The notes under the pieces: model-generated
What the model was told of the DNA's origin: nothing
Seen by the model: only the letters and a program-made list of their open reading frames with translations
Database searches by the model: none
Program-made: the position numbers and the translations under genes
Part shown: positions 15,790 to 23,613 of the stretch, piece by piece
How positions within the stretch are numbered: position 1 is the first letter of the stretch
Layout: each line of letters starts with the position of its first letter
NCBI GenBank assembly: GCA_018713725.1
Contig: DVOJ01000005.1
Location: 1 to 64,000, forward strand
Source of the DNA: Candidatus Caccopulliclostridium gallistercoris
GTDB lineage: Bacteria > Bacillota > Clostridia > Christensenellales > UBA1242
DNA length: 64,000 nucleotides
Reading direction: 5' to 3'

Positions 15790-16626
15790 TTAAGGCTCTC
15801 TTAGGTAAAGTATACCAATAGTTTCAGGACCGCAGTGGCTGCAAATAGTTGCACCCGCTTGCATAGAGTAAACTTCTTTAAAGCCAAGCGCTTTAACTTT
15901 TTCTACTATCTCTTCCTTTAAACCTTCCATTGGGGAAGAAGACGTTACAAAACATCTAGTTTTTACTGGTGGATTTTCTTTAATTATATCGTCTACATAT
16001 TTTGGTAAAACGCTTTTTAGTGGACCCATGTATTTTTTAGTTGCTTCCATTTTGCCGTTTATTAGTTGAATTCTTATTTTAAGTTTTAAAAGGTTTGCAC
16101 CAAACACGGCAACAGCGGAACATCTTCCGCCTTTATATAAATAGTTTAACTTATTAATAATAAAGGAAGATTGCACTCTATTTGCTTCGCTTTCACATTC
16201 TGATAGTATCTCAGAAAGCGGTTTGTTAGCATTAATTTTGTCTATTGCAGATAAAATTAATACGCCAGAGCCGGAAGAAAGCTGTTTTGTGTCGATAACG
16301 TACACGTTTTCAAGTTCCTTTGCAGCTTGCACGGCGTTTGTTCCTGTGCTAGAAATTTCAAAAGATAGTGAAAAGTGAATAACTGCGTCGTACTTCTCTC
16401 TTAATTTTGAAAAAACTTCTTTGTAATCTTCAGGAGTTCTAGCCGATGTTTTTGGAAGCACCCCGGTTTTGTCTACGAAGTCGTAAATTTCTTTATAGGT
16501 TATGTCTGCTTCTGTATACTGGTCGTCGCCAAGGTTCACGTATAACGGAACAATGTTTATATCGTATTTTTCAATAAGTTCTTTTGGTAGGTCGCAGGTT
16601 GAGTCTGCTGAAATGCCAATTTTCAT
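15790..16626 (-). CDS. DegV family fatty-acid-binding protein
   Basis: 278 residues with the family pattern: IGISADSTCDLP at the N-terminus, the KTSARTPEDYKEVF segment, and the lipid-head-binding SSG/T motif region (LSFEISSTGTNAVQAA). The end GATICSHCGPETIGILY is also typical. DegV/FakB proteins bind fatty acids, often for phosphorylation by FakA; FakA is not in this window. AGGTGA precedes ATG. Divergent from radC. Confidence 0.93.
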   Translation of the reverse strand: MKIGISADSTCDLPKELIEKYDINIVPLYVNLGDDQYTEADITYKEIYDFVDKTGVLPKTSARTPEDYKEVFSKLREKYDAVIHFSLSFEISSTGTNAVQAAKELENVYVIDTKQLSSGSGVLILSAIDKINANKPLSEILSECESEANRVQSSFIINKLNYLYKGGRCSAVAVFGANLLKLKIRIQLINGKMEATKKYMGPLKSVLPKYVDDIIKENPPVKTRCFVTSSSPMEGLKEEIVEKVKALGFKEVYSMQAGATICSHCGPETIGILYLREP

Positions 16627-16697
16627 AAAATCACCTCACAAAATATGTTAACAAATTAAAAAATTAATGTCAAACACTATTAAAATATTTTTTGTTG

Positions 16698-16706
16698 TGC
16701 TATAAT
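16698..16706 (+). promoter_or_regulatory. Extended -10 promoter of radC
   Basis: TG-C-TATAAT ends 7 nt before the radC ATG with no ribosome binding site in between, so the transcript is probably leaderless. Confidence 0.55.
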
Positions 16707-16713
16707 TTTCCAC

Positions 16714-17424
16714 ATGGAACAAAAGAAGAATACGCATGAAAAACATAGAGAGCGCTTGCTTAACACCATTAAAGAAGTTGGCTTTGAAAAGTTAAACGAC
16801 ATAAACGCACTTGAATTTGTGCTTACTCTTATTATTCCTAGAAAGGATACAAATCCACTTGCGCACGCTCTTTTAGACCAGTTTGGAAGTTTTTCCAAAG
16901 TGCTAGACGCCGATTACAGTCAGCTTGTGCACGTGTTTGGCATGGGCGAGCGTTCCGCCACACTTTTAAAACTTTTTCCAGAAATTTTTAGAAGATATCA
17001 AAAGGATAGACTAGGAAAAAATCCGCTTATTAACACACTTGGCGATATGATAAGCTACTTTAAGCCAAGGCTTGAAAATAAACTTAGGGAAGAGTTTATA
17101 GTAGTTGGGCTAAACAATAAAGGCAGAGTTGTTGCAGAAAAAACTGTTTCTGTTGGCGGCAAGAATAGCGTGGCAATAGATAAGAAGGATTTAAGTTTAT
17201 TCATTTTAAATAAGCATATAAGTTCTGTAATATTTGCGCACAACCACCCGGGCGCAGACCCAAGGCCGTCTAGGGCAGACGTGGAAGCCACGGACGCTTT
17301 AAAAGCATTTTTATTATTAAATAATGTAAGGTTAGAAGATCATATAATAATTGGCGAAGACAGTGTGTTTTCCATGAAGATGCTTCAATACATAGAGGAG
17401 AAGGATATACGTGACGAATTTTGA
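16714..17424 (+). CDS. radC: RadC family JAB1/MPN protein
   Basis: 236 residues. A helix-hairpin-helix-like N-terminal part (AHALLDQFGSFSKVLDADY, VFGMGERSATLL) precedes the JAMM metalloprotease-like domain with the zinc-binding HNHPGADPRPSRAD at about residues 176-189. The family is called DNA repair protein RadC, but its true role is uncertain. It opens an operon in which radC, queH, lepB and ychF overlap one another by 4-20 nt. Confidence 0.93.
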   Translation: MEQKKNTHEKHRERLLNTIKEVGFEKLNDINALEFVLTLIIPRKDTNPLAHALLDQFGSFSKVLDADYSQLVHVFGMGERSATLLKLFPEIFRRYQKDRLGKNPLINTLGDMISYFKPRLENKLREEFIVVGLNNKGRVVAEKTVSVGGKNSVAIDKKDLSLFILNKHISSVIFAHNHPGADPRPSRADVEATDALKAFLLLNNVRLEDHIIIGEDSVFSMKMLQYIEEKDIRDEF

Positions 17425-18016
17425 TAAGGAGTTTGAAGAGATTGTAAATAATTTACACGGCAAAAAAAAGCTATTACTTCATAGTTGTTGCGCGCCGTGT
17501 TCTTCTTCCGTGCTTGAACGGCTAAAAGATAACTTCGACGTTACAGTGTTCTATTACAACCCAAACATTGCACCTTTTAGCGAATTTGAACGAAGATTGA
17601 AAGAACAGATAAAATTGCTTGAAAAATTAAAAATAAGTTATATAATAGGTGAGTACAAGCACGAAGATTTTCTTAACGCTATAAAGGGCTTTGAAAGCTA
17701 TCCAGAAGGGAGCCTAAGGTGCAGGCATTGCTACTATTTTAGAATGAAAGAGCTAGCCCGCCTTGCAAAAGATAGGTCTTTCGACTACTTTACAACTACA
17801 CTTTCCGTTAGTCCGCATAAGAACGCACAGTGGATTAATGAAATTGGAAAGGAGCTTGAAAAGGAATTTGACGTTAAGTTTTTAACGTCGGACTTTAAAA
17901 AGAAAAATGGATATTTAAGAAGTTTGCAGCTTAGTCAGGAGTATGGTTTATATAGGCAAGAATATTGCGGCTGCATGCCAAGAAAAAAGGGAGATAATGA
18001 AGCAAGTAGTAATTAA
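17411..18016 (+). CDS. queH: Epoxyqueuosine reductase QueH
   Basis: 201 residues. Cysteine motifs match QueH: HSCCAPCSSSVLERL near the N-terminus, EGSLRCRHCYYFRM in the middle, and LYRQEYCGCMPRKKG at the end. QueH carries an iron-sulfur cluster and reduces epoxyqueuosine to queuosine in tRNA. The GTG start lies inside the end of radC (14-nt overlap), implying translational coupling. No other queuosine gene is in the window, so the substrate pathway must be elsewhere or salvage-based. Confidence 0.92.
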   Translation: MTNFDKEFEEIVNNLHGKKKLLLHSCCAPCSSSVLERLKDNFDVTVFYYNPNIAPFSEFERRLKEQIKLLEKLKISYIIGEYKHEDFLNAIKGFESYPEGSLRCRHCYYFRMKELARLAKDRSFDYFTTTLSVSPHKNAQWINEIGKELEKEFDVKFLTSDFKKKNGYLRSLQLSQEYGLYRQEYCGCMPRKKGDNEASSN

Positions 18017-18704
18017 AAATAGTAATAGTATATGGAAAAAGATATCCTATGTTATTTGCTCTATATTTATAGCGCTATTTTTAAGTTTATTTGCTTTTAT
18101 CTATACGCATCAATATTTTCCAGTAACAGGGCAATCTATGTACCCAACGATAAACGCAAACGGCATAGACGAAGACGGCGTTTACGTAAACCCCTACAAC
18201 AAGGGAAGTTACGGAGAGATAGTAGTAGCAAAAACTGAAACGGGTACAACGGTTATTAAAAGAGTGTTAGGCTTAGAAGGTGATATAGTTGGCTTTGTAG
18301 AAGAAGACGACGGCACGTATTTTTATAGAATTCCTGCGGGCACGGAAAGAGAAGAGTATGAAAACAATTTAATAAATTTTAAAGTTGTAGAGCCGTATAT
18401 TTCAGATATATCTGGAAATAGTACGCAAAAAAAACATTTTGAAAGTATGCTTGCTGGGGAAAGGGAAAATATCGTATTTATAATCAATAAAAATGAACAA
18501 CTAGTGTATCCTTTTTTTAAAGTGCCGGAAAACGAAGTTTTCATAATGGGAGATAACCGCGGGCACACAACGGATAGCTCGGATTACGGTTCACTGCCAA
18601 TTGAAAATGTAATTGGAAAGGTGGACTATTTAGTAAAAAATAATTACTGGCAAGTTTTTGACATTATATTAAAGATAATAACTTTTAAAGGGAGTAACAT
18701 ATGA
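17997..18704 (+). CDS. lepB: Signal peptidase I
   Basis: The frame is open from 17943, but GGGAG before ATG 17997 marks the start, overlapping queH by 20 nt and giving 235 residues. A single membrane helix (VICSIFIALFLSLFAFIYT) is followed by the catalytic Ser47 in TGQSMYPT, Lys88 in TTVIKRVLGLEGD, and the conserved MGDNRGHTTDSSDYG box. It cleaves signal peptides of exported proteins such as those at 20289, 25117, 54301 and 59350. Confidence 0.94.
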   Translation: MKQVVIKNSNSIWKKISYVICSIFIALFLSLFAFIYTHQYFPVTGQSMYPTINANGIDEDGVYVNPYNKGSYGEIVVAKTETGTTVIKRVLGLEGDIVGFVEEDDGTYFYRIPAGTEREEYENNLINFKVVEPYISDISGNSTQKKHFESMLAGERENIVFIINKNEQLVYPFFKVPENEVFIMGDNRGHTTDSSDYGSLPIENVIGKVDYLVKNNYWQVFDIILKIITFKGSNI

Positions 18705-19792
18705 AAATTGGTGTAGTAGGTTTACCAAACGTTGGAAAAAGTACGCTTTTTAACGCAATTACACATGCAGGTGCGGAAAGTGCAAACTATCCGTTTTGCA
18801 CAATAGAGCCAAACGTTGGAATTGTGGCGGTAAAAGATGAAAGGCTAGATAAGCTTGCCGAGCTTTATCACACGGAAAAAGTTACGCCAGCAACAATAGA
18901 GTTCGTGGATATAGCCGGGCTAGTTGCGGGCGCAAGTAAGGGCGAAGGGCTCGGGAACAAATTTTTAAGCCATATACGTGAATGTGACGCCATTGTGCAA
19001 GTGGTAAGATGCTTTGAAAATGAAAAGATTATAAACGTAAACGAAGGCGTAGACCCAAAGCGTGATATAGAGATAATAAACCTAGAACTTATTCTTTCCG
19101 ATTTAGAGAGTGTGGAAAAACGCTACGAGCGCGGAAGCAAACTAGTTCGAACGGGAGAAAAGAGCGCGCTGCAAGAAGTTGAAGTTTTAAAGAAGATTAA
19201 AGAGTGTTTGGAAGCGGGAAAACCGGCAAGAGTGCTTAGTTTTGATAAGGAAGAAACTCCAATTGTAAAGAACTTATTCCTTTTAACCACAAAGCCTGTT
19301 ATCTACGTAGCCAATATAGATGATAAGGACATAAATAACGAAAATAACAAATATGTAAATGCCGTAAAGGAAGTTGCGGCGGCGGAAGGTGCACAAGTTA
19401 TAACAATGTGCGCAAAGCTTGAAGAAGAGATTGCATCACTTCCAGAAGACGAGCAAGAAGCATTCAAGGAAGAGCTTGGAATTAAGGAAAGCGGACTTGA
19501 AAAATTAGTTGTTAGCAGCTACGACCTTTTAGGGCTCATGAGCTTTTTGACGGCGGGCGAAAAGGAAGTGCGTGCATGGACTATAAAGAAGGGAACAAAA
19601 GCTCCGCAAGCTGCTGGCAAAATACATACAGACTTTGAAAAAGGCTTTATAAAGGCGGAAGTAATAAACTATCAAACTTTACTAGATTGTGGCGGCTACA
19701 CGGAAGCCAAAGAAAAGGGCAAAGTTCGCATTGAAGGTAAGGACTACGTAGTTCAAGACGGCGATGTAATGTTATTTAGGTTTAATAATTAA
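18701..19792 (+). CDS. ychF: Ribosome-binding ATPase YchF
   Basis: 363 residues, the usual length. G1 is GVVGLPNVGKSTLFNAI, followed by NYPFCTIEPNVG, the DIAGLVAGASKGEGLGNKF switch region, and the C-terminal TGS-like part with RAWTIKKGTKAPQAAG and the FEKGFIKAEV segment. The start overlaps lepB by 4 nt (ATGA). YchF is an Obg-related ATPase that associates with ribosomes. A terminator follows, after which the accessory island begins. Confidence 0.97.
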   Translation: MKIGVVGLPNVGKSTLFNAITHAGAESANYPFCTIEPNVGIVAVKDERLDKLAELYHTEKVTPATIEFVDIAGLVAGASKGEGLGNKFLSHIRECDAIVQVVRCFENEKIINVNEGVDPKRDIEIINLELILSDLESVEKRYERGSKLVRTGEKSALQEVEVLKKIKECLEAGKPARVLSFDKEETPIVKNLFLLTTKPVIYVANIDDKDINNENNKYVNAVKEVAAAEGAQVITMCAKLEEEIASLPEDEQEAFKEELGIKESGLEKLVVSSYDLLGLMSFLTAGEKEVRAWTIKKGTKAPQAAGKIHTDFEKGFIKAEVINYQTLLDCGGYTEAKEKGKVRIEGKDYVVQDGDVMLFRFNN

Positions 19793-19796
19793 AAGA

Positions 19797-19830
19797 AAAA
19801 CGCAAAGGAAAAGAACTCCTTGCGTTTTTT
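19797..19830 (+). terminator. Terminator after ychF
   Basis: AAAACGCAAAGGA and TCCTTGCGTTTTTT form the stem and T tract. Confidence 0.88.
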
Positions 19831-19849
19831 GTTTGGGGGCGGCTTCGTT

Positions 19850-20031
19850 CAGGATGACGAGGGTAAGGGCTGACGAAGAGTCTTCGAAGGCTTCACTCCG
19901 CTGTCATTCTGAGCGGAAGGAATCGTGTTAATAATAGTATTTGCTAGATGGATTGCATGAATTTATAGATAGGCTAATATGCAGTCGAATGAATCTCCTC
20001 CCGTGACCCGCCACAAATTTTAAAAAATCTT
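19850..20031 (+). repeat. Dispersed intergenic repeat, left copy
   Basis: A close copy lies at 36986-37178 in the same orientation. Long identical blocks include the region around GTCATTCTGAGCGGAAGGAA and TGCAGTCGAATGAATCTCCT. Internally TCCGCT and AGCGGA form a hairpin. No open frame is supported. It lies in the long gap (19831-20288) between ychF and the first island gene. Confidence 0.85.
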
Positions 20032-20111
20032 CTAAAATACTGCATTTTTGTTCAAGCTGCAGTGTGGCAGGAAAGGAAAGTAAAAAAAACTAGAAAAGTG
20101 TTTAATTTCGC

Positions 20112-20140
20112 TTGACAAAAATGCGGGGGGGGGGTAGAAT
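20112..20140 (+). promoter_or_regulatory. Candidate phase-variable promoter with a G10 spacer tract
   Basis: TTGACA at 20112-20117 and TAGAAT at 20135-20140 are separated by exactly 17 bp, of which the last ten (20125-20134) are all G. Slippage in the G run would change the spacer length and so promoter strength. It points at the secreted protein gene starting at 20289, leaving a leader of about 140 nt. Confidence 0.7.
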
Positions 20141-20288
20141 CACTACGTGATTTTAAAAATAATAAAATTTATTTTACAAAGTCTGCCAGTCTATGTTAAT
20201 ATATCAATATAATCTATTAGTATGTAAAGACATTTGCTAAAATAGAATAAAAAAACTAAAAAATAAAATAATAACAAAGGAGAATATT

Positions 20289-21797
20289 ATGAAAAAGAAA
20301 ACTAGGATTATAGGTAGCATTTCTGCTCTTGCCATAAGCATGGCAATGCTAACGTGCGGAGTGCTTGCCGCAAGCCAAGTTAGCCTAGACGTTACAAGTA
20401 ACGTTAGCTTTGAAGCAAAAGGTGTGTACGTAAAGGTTAACGGACAAATACAAAAGGGCGCTAGCAAGGGCGAACTTGCAGATGCAGTGGATACCACAGG
20501 AACAGACTATAAATACATAGGTTATTCCTACGACGCAGTTACCGAGCAGACGGAAACCGGACAAACTGCTACAACGTTTGATGACACTCCGGTAGGCACA
20601 GCATCAAACGGCACAATGACGGCTTGGAGCATTGGAACAATAGAGTTTGACGAAACAAATAAGGTAATAAGGTACAACTTTACCTTTACAAACTACTCAG
20701 AATTTCCAGTAAATGCCACAATAGTAAACTATTCCACAGCAGACGGTTCAACACCAGCCCTAACTACTGCGCTTGATTCATTTGGTGAAGACGTTACGGC
20801 GGAAGAGAGCGTAGAAGGCGGAGTTATACAAATTCCAGCTTTAAGTGATAGCACGCCGGGTACTGCGAATTATACAATAACGTTAACTTTAAATAATTTT
20901 AGTAGCAGTTTAAGTCAGCCTATTGCATTAAATTTTGAATTTACAGAATATTTTCCATCGGTTACCGATTATTTAGAATGGGTAGCAGACGACCCAGGTA
21001 CAACCACTGCAAATGACGGCTACTGGACACTAACTATGGGAGAATACCAAGGTACACCACTAGTATGGCGCATGGTTTTAAAGGAAGAAGAAGGTAACGA
21101 CGTAAGCAGTGTAGCAAACTATACACAAGATACAGTTTTAAGCGGAAGTTATTATTTTTTACTAGATACCTATAAAGCAAATGTATTTAATTGCAGTTTT
21201 GAAAATAATTTTACTGATTCTAGGCCATTTCCAAGATTAGACGAATATGGAAGTACAGTAAAAGTAAACGACTATGCAGTAAGTAATATCCGTGAGTACC
21301 TAACAGGAACAGACGTATATAGAGGATATACTTCTAGTGGCTCGGATAGAATTCCGGCACTAGCAACCGGTCAAACAGAACCAGAGAACTTTATAACAAA
21401 GTTTAATCTTGAAAGCTCGCCAGTATACAACATGATAGAAGGAAGGGCTCTATCTGACTTATATTCAAGAATGGCGTATGGTACAACAGGTTCAGCAGTA
21501 GAATTTGATACTGATGTAGAAAATGGTGTAGGAGAATTAGCAGGAATTGATCCTGATACTACACAAGATAAGCTCTGGCTACTTAGCTACTACGAAGCAT
21601 CAAAAATAACCATGACGCAAGGTACATCAGCAGATTCAGGAGCAAGAAGTTGGGATGATGACTATTGGCTCCGTTCGCCTTTTTCGTCTATTCCTAACAT
21701 TGTCTACTATGTCTCTGCGTACGGCGCTATCGGTAATTCTACCAATGCCTATTATACTCTCTGCGCGCGTCCTGCTTTCAAAATCTCTATTAACTAG
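20289..21797 (+). CDS. Secreted protein with DUF6273-like (lectin-fold) C-terminus
   Basis: 502 residues. The signal peptide (KKKTRIIGSISALAISMAML) ends near the VLAAS site, and the next part (VSLDVTSNVSFEAKG) resembles SipW-dependent TasA/camelysin-type proteins. A beta-rich Ser/Thr segment follows. From about residue 230 a DUF6273-like module begins (WTLTMGEYQGTPLVWRM), ending in DDYWLRSPFSS and CARPAFKI. This fold is related to C-type-lectin-like domains used for ligand binding. The last 47 codons use CGT, TCG, CTC and GTC, unlike the rest of the gene. AAAGGAG precedes ATG. A candidate phase-variable promoter lies upstream. Confidence 0.8.
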   Translation: MKKKTRIIGSISALAISMAMLTCGVLAASQVSLDVTSNVSFEAKGVYVKVNGQIQKGASKGELADAVDTTGTDYKYIGYSYDAVTEQTETGQTATTFDDTPVGTASNGTMTAWSIGTIEFDETNKVIRYNFTFTNYSEFPVNATIVNYSTADGSTPALTTALDSFGEDVTAEESVEGGVIQIPALSDSTPGTANYTITLTLNNFSSSLSQPIALNFEFTEYFPSVTDYLEWVADDPGTTTANDGYWTLTMGEYQGTPLVWRMVLKEEEGNDVSSVANYTQDTVLSGSYYFLLDTYKANVFNCSFENNFTDSRPFPRLDEYGSTVKVNDYAVSNIREYLTGTDVYRGYTSSGSDRIPALATGQTEPENFITKFNLESSPVYNMIEGRALSDLYSRMAYGTTGSAVEFDTDVENGVGELAGIDPDTTQDKLWLLSYYEASKITMTQGTSADSGARSWDDDYWLRSPFSSIPNIVYYVSAYGAIGNSTNAYYTLCARPAFKISIN

Positions 21798-21870
21798 TGG
21801 AGAAATGGGTTAGTTTCGCGCGTTGAGCTATATAACTAAAAAGTTCAAGTAAAACATAAATATATAAACT

Positions 21871-21907
21871 AAAACGTCAAGTTTTACTTGGCGTTTTAAA
21901 TTTTTTT
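21871..21907 (+). terminator. Terminator after the secreted lectin-like gene
   Basis: AAAACGTCAAG and CTTGGCGTTTT pair with one wobble, followed by a T-rich tract. Confidence 0.8.
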
Positions 21908-21913
21908 CAAAAA

Positions 21914-22144
21914 TTTTGGCAGTGTTTATTGATTTTGGCAGGTTTGTGATTATAAAATTTCCCCAGAAAAAACTTTTTAAAAATTTTTCTAACCTTGACA
22001 CGCTTTTGGCAGTTTTTTATCCTTATTATTGAACATAAGTTCTATAAAAAGCAAAAACGTCGACAAATTTTGTAAAAAAATAGAAAAATTTCGAAGTTTT
22101 TTACAAAAAGTTGCCAAATCATTTGATGCTAATAGTTTTGGCAA
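21914..22144 (+). promoter_or_regulatory. Array of TTTGGCA boxes, operator-like
   Basis: TTTTGGCAG occurs at 21914, 21933 and 22004. A perfect inverted pair TTGCCAAA/TTTGGCAA sits at 22111-22118 and 22137-22144, just before the HTH gene at 22174. The third box lies in the spacer of the promoter at 21995. Otherwise 21908-22173 is A+T-rich noncoding. Confidence 0.55.
21995..22023 (+). promoter_or_regulatory. Candidate promoter overlapping a TTTTGGCAG box
   Basis: TTGACA at 21995-22000, 17-bp spacer containing TTTTGGCAG, then TATCCT at 22018-22023. A protein bound to the box would block or remodel this promoter. Confidence 0.5.
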
Positions 22145-22173
22145 TATATTATTTGAATAATGGGGGAAATAAA

Positions 22174-22713
22174 ATGAAATCTTGGATTAAAACAATTTTT
22201 ATGATTTATAGGCACTTGCCTAGAATTATCGACTCCATAGACAAAGTGTTTCAAGCTAGGGCGTTAAATGGGGGAGTAATGTCTGGCAGTGCAATAAGTT
22301 ACAACAACGTTTACAATTTATCTGAAAATTTATTAAAGCTTACTGAGAGAAAAAATGCACTTATCAATTTAAAGGTGCTAACAGATTCTATTATTAAAGG
22401 CATAGATAAAAAGCTTGCTAAAATTTTAATTTTAAGATACATAGATGGTTTTAATTTTAAAATGTTAGCCGAGCACTTCAATATTTCGGAAAGAACGGCT
22501 TATAGAAGAATAGACGAAGCCTTAACTATGGCGAGCATGGCATTAGAAGGTTTGGGCTACGATAAAGAGAAAATAGAAAAGGAATACAAAGAGGAAGCTT
22601 GGCTTTTTGATATCTCTAACGAATCCGACGCTACTGACTATATAAAAATAGATAGTAGCTATTTAAACAGCATAATTAGAACATATAAAAAACTTTCTTA
22701 TAGTGCTAACTAG
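22174..22713 (+). CDS. HTH (sigma-70 region-4-like) phage late-regulator-type protein
   Basis: Start 22174 follows a GGGGG ribosome binding site; an upstream in-frame codon at 22111 falls inside the operator region. 179 residues. A helical N-terminal half is followed by the HTH motif LAEHFNISERTAYRRIDEAL at about residues 103-122, preceded by ILILRYIDGFNFKM. This layout matches ArpU-type or sigma-like activators of late phage genes. It is the first gene of the particle module. Its stop overlaps the convergent gene by 4 nt. Confidence 0.7.
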   Translation: MKSWIKTIFMIYRHLPRIIDSIDKVFQARALNGGVMSGSAISYNNVYNLSENLLKLTERKNALINLKVLTDSIIKGIDKKLAKILILRYIDGFNFKMLAEHFNISERTAYRRIDEALTMASMALEGLGYDKEKIEKEYKEEAWLFDISNESDATDYIKIDSSYLNSIIRTYKKLSYSAN

Positions 22714-23516
22714 TCGTCTAGTTCGTAGTAGTCGCTCTTTTTTAAACGCTTGATTTTTTTAGGTTTTTCAGCACTACTTTCCTTGCTTAAAATTCTTGCC
22801 GGCTTAAAAAGAAGATATATTATAAGAAGGCAGGGAAGGCACACTGCAACAACTATTAAAATTTGCGTGGGCGAAGAAAAATTCAGCGTGCTGGGCGAGC
22901 CCGTGTTTTCTTCTTCAACAAAAATAGGTTCCGTTCTAATTTCAAGCACTTCGGTGTTTGTAGGGATTGTGGTAAGTTTATCGCAAAATAAAGAGTATAG
23001 GTAGCCTAGCTTGCTAGTAGTTCCGTTTAAATATTTGCAGTAATACCAAATGTTTGTGCATTCTGGCACCATGGTGTCGCCGTCTATTGAGCCGTAATAT
23101 ACAAGGTCTGTTTCTAAGTATGGCACGTTATCCACTATTTCAAAGGGCGAGCTATTACTAGGCACACTTCTAAGCTCTAAGCCATTTAAAGAAATTACTC
23201 TAAAAGATAGTTTTTCAGCATATGGAGTTATTGGCGTGCCTAAAACCGGGGTTACTTCACTCTTCTTTACGTAGCCGTAAAGGTCGGAATAGCGCGCGCT
23301 ATAAAAGTAGTCGCCGGCGTTATCTAATAGCTGCACAAAATAGCTGTTTGGAATGTAAAAAAGCTTAGACGTATCGTTTGGCGCAGAGTAAAAACACACA
23401 TTGTTTGTGGTAATTCTGGCGTATATAATTTCGTCCGACTGCGCTTTTGCAGGCAAGGAAAAAGAAAAACTAAAAACGTTAGCAAAAATTATAGCTAAAA
23501 TAATTAAAATTTTCAT
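22710..23516 (-). CDS. Membrane-anchored SH3-like protein
   Basis: 268 residues. A signal peptide (ILIILAIIFANVFSFSFSLP, ending AKA) is followed by two SH3-like beta segments (NNVCFYSAPNDTSKLFYIP; GLELRSVPSNSSPF) as found in cell-wall-binding SH3_3 domains. A membrane helix (ILIVVAVCLPCLLIIYLLF) and a short basic/acidic cytosolic tail (KKIKRLKKSDYYELDD) follow. It would sit on the cell surface facing the wall. It is the only minus-strand gene in the particle module. Confidence 0.75.
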   Translation of the reverse strand: MKILIILAIIFANVFSFSFSLPAKAQSDEIIYARITTNNVCFYSAPNDTSKLFYIPNSYFVQLLDNAGDYFYSARYSDLYGYVKKSEVTPVLGTPITPYAEKLSFRVISLNGLELRSVPSNSSPFEIVDNVPYLETDLVYYGSIDGDTMVPECTNIWYYCKYLNGTTSKLGYLYSLFCDKLTTIPTNTEVLEIRTEPIFVEEENTGSPSTLNFSSPTQILIVVAVCLPCLLIIYLLFKPARILSKESSAEKPKKIKRLKKSDYYELDD

Positions 23517-23613
23517 TAGTTAATTTTAAATCTTATTTGCAAAATTGGCATATATAATTTTGTCTTAAATTAGCCAACTTTGCATTTTTTTATATAACAG
23601 GAAGGGGGCTAAC

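Noticed and set aside
20125-20134. Poly-G run as pure sequencing artefact
   Set aside because: Length errors are possible, but the run sits precisely inside a 17-bp promoter spacer, so it is kept as a finding with the caveat that exact length is uncertain.
19831-20288. CRISPR array or rRNA in the long gap
   Set aside because: No regularly spaced short repeats and no rRNA-like sequence; the gap holds the dispersed repeat and the poly-G promoter.
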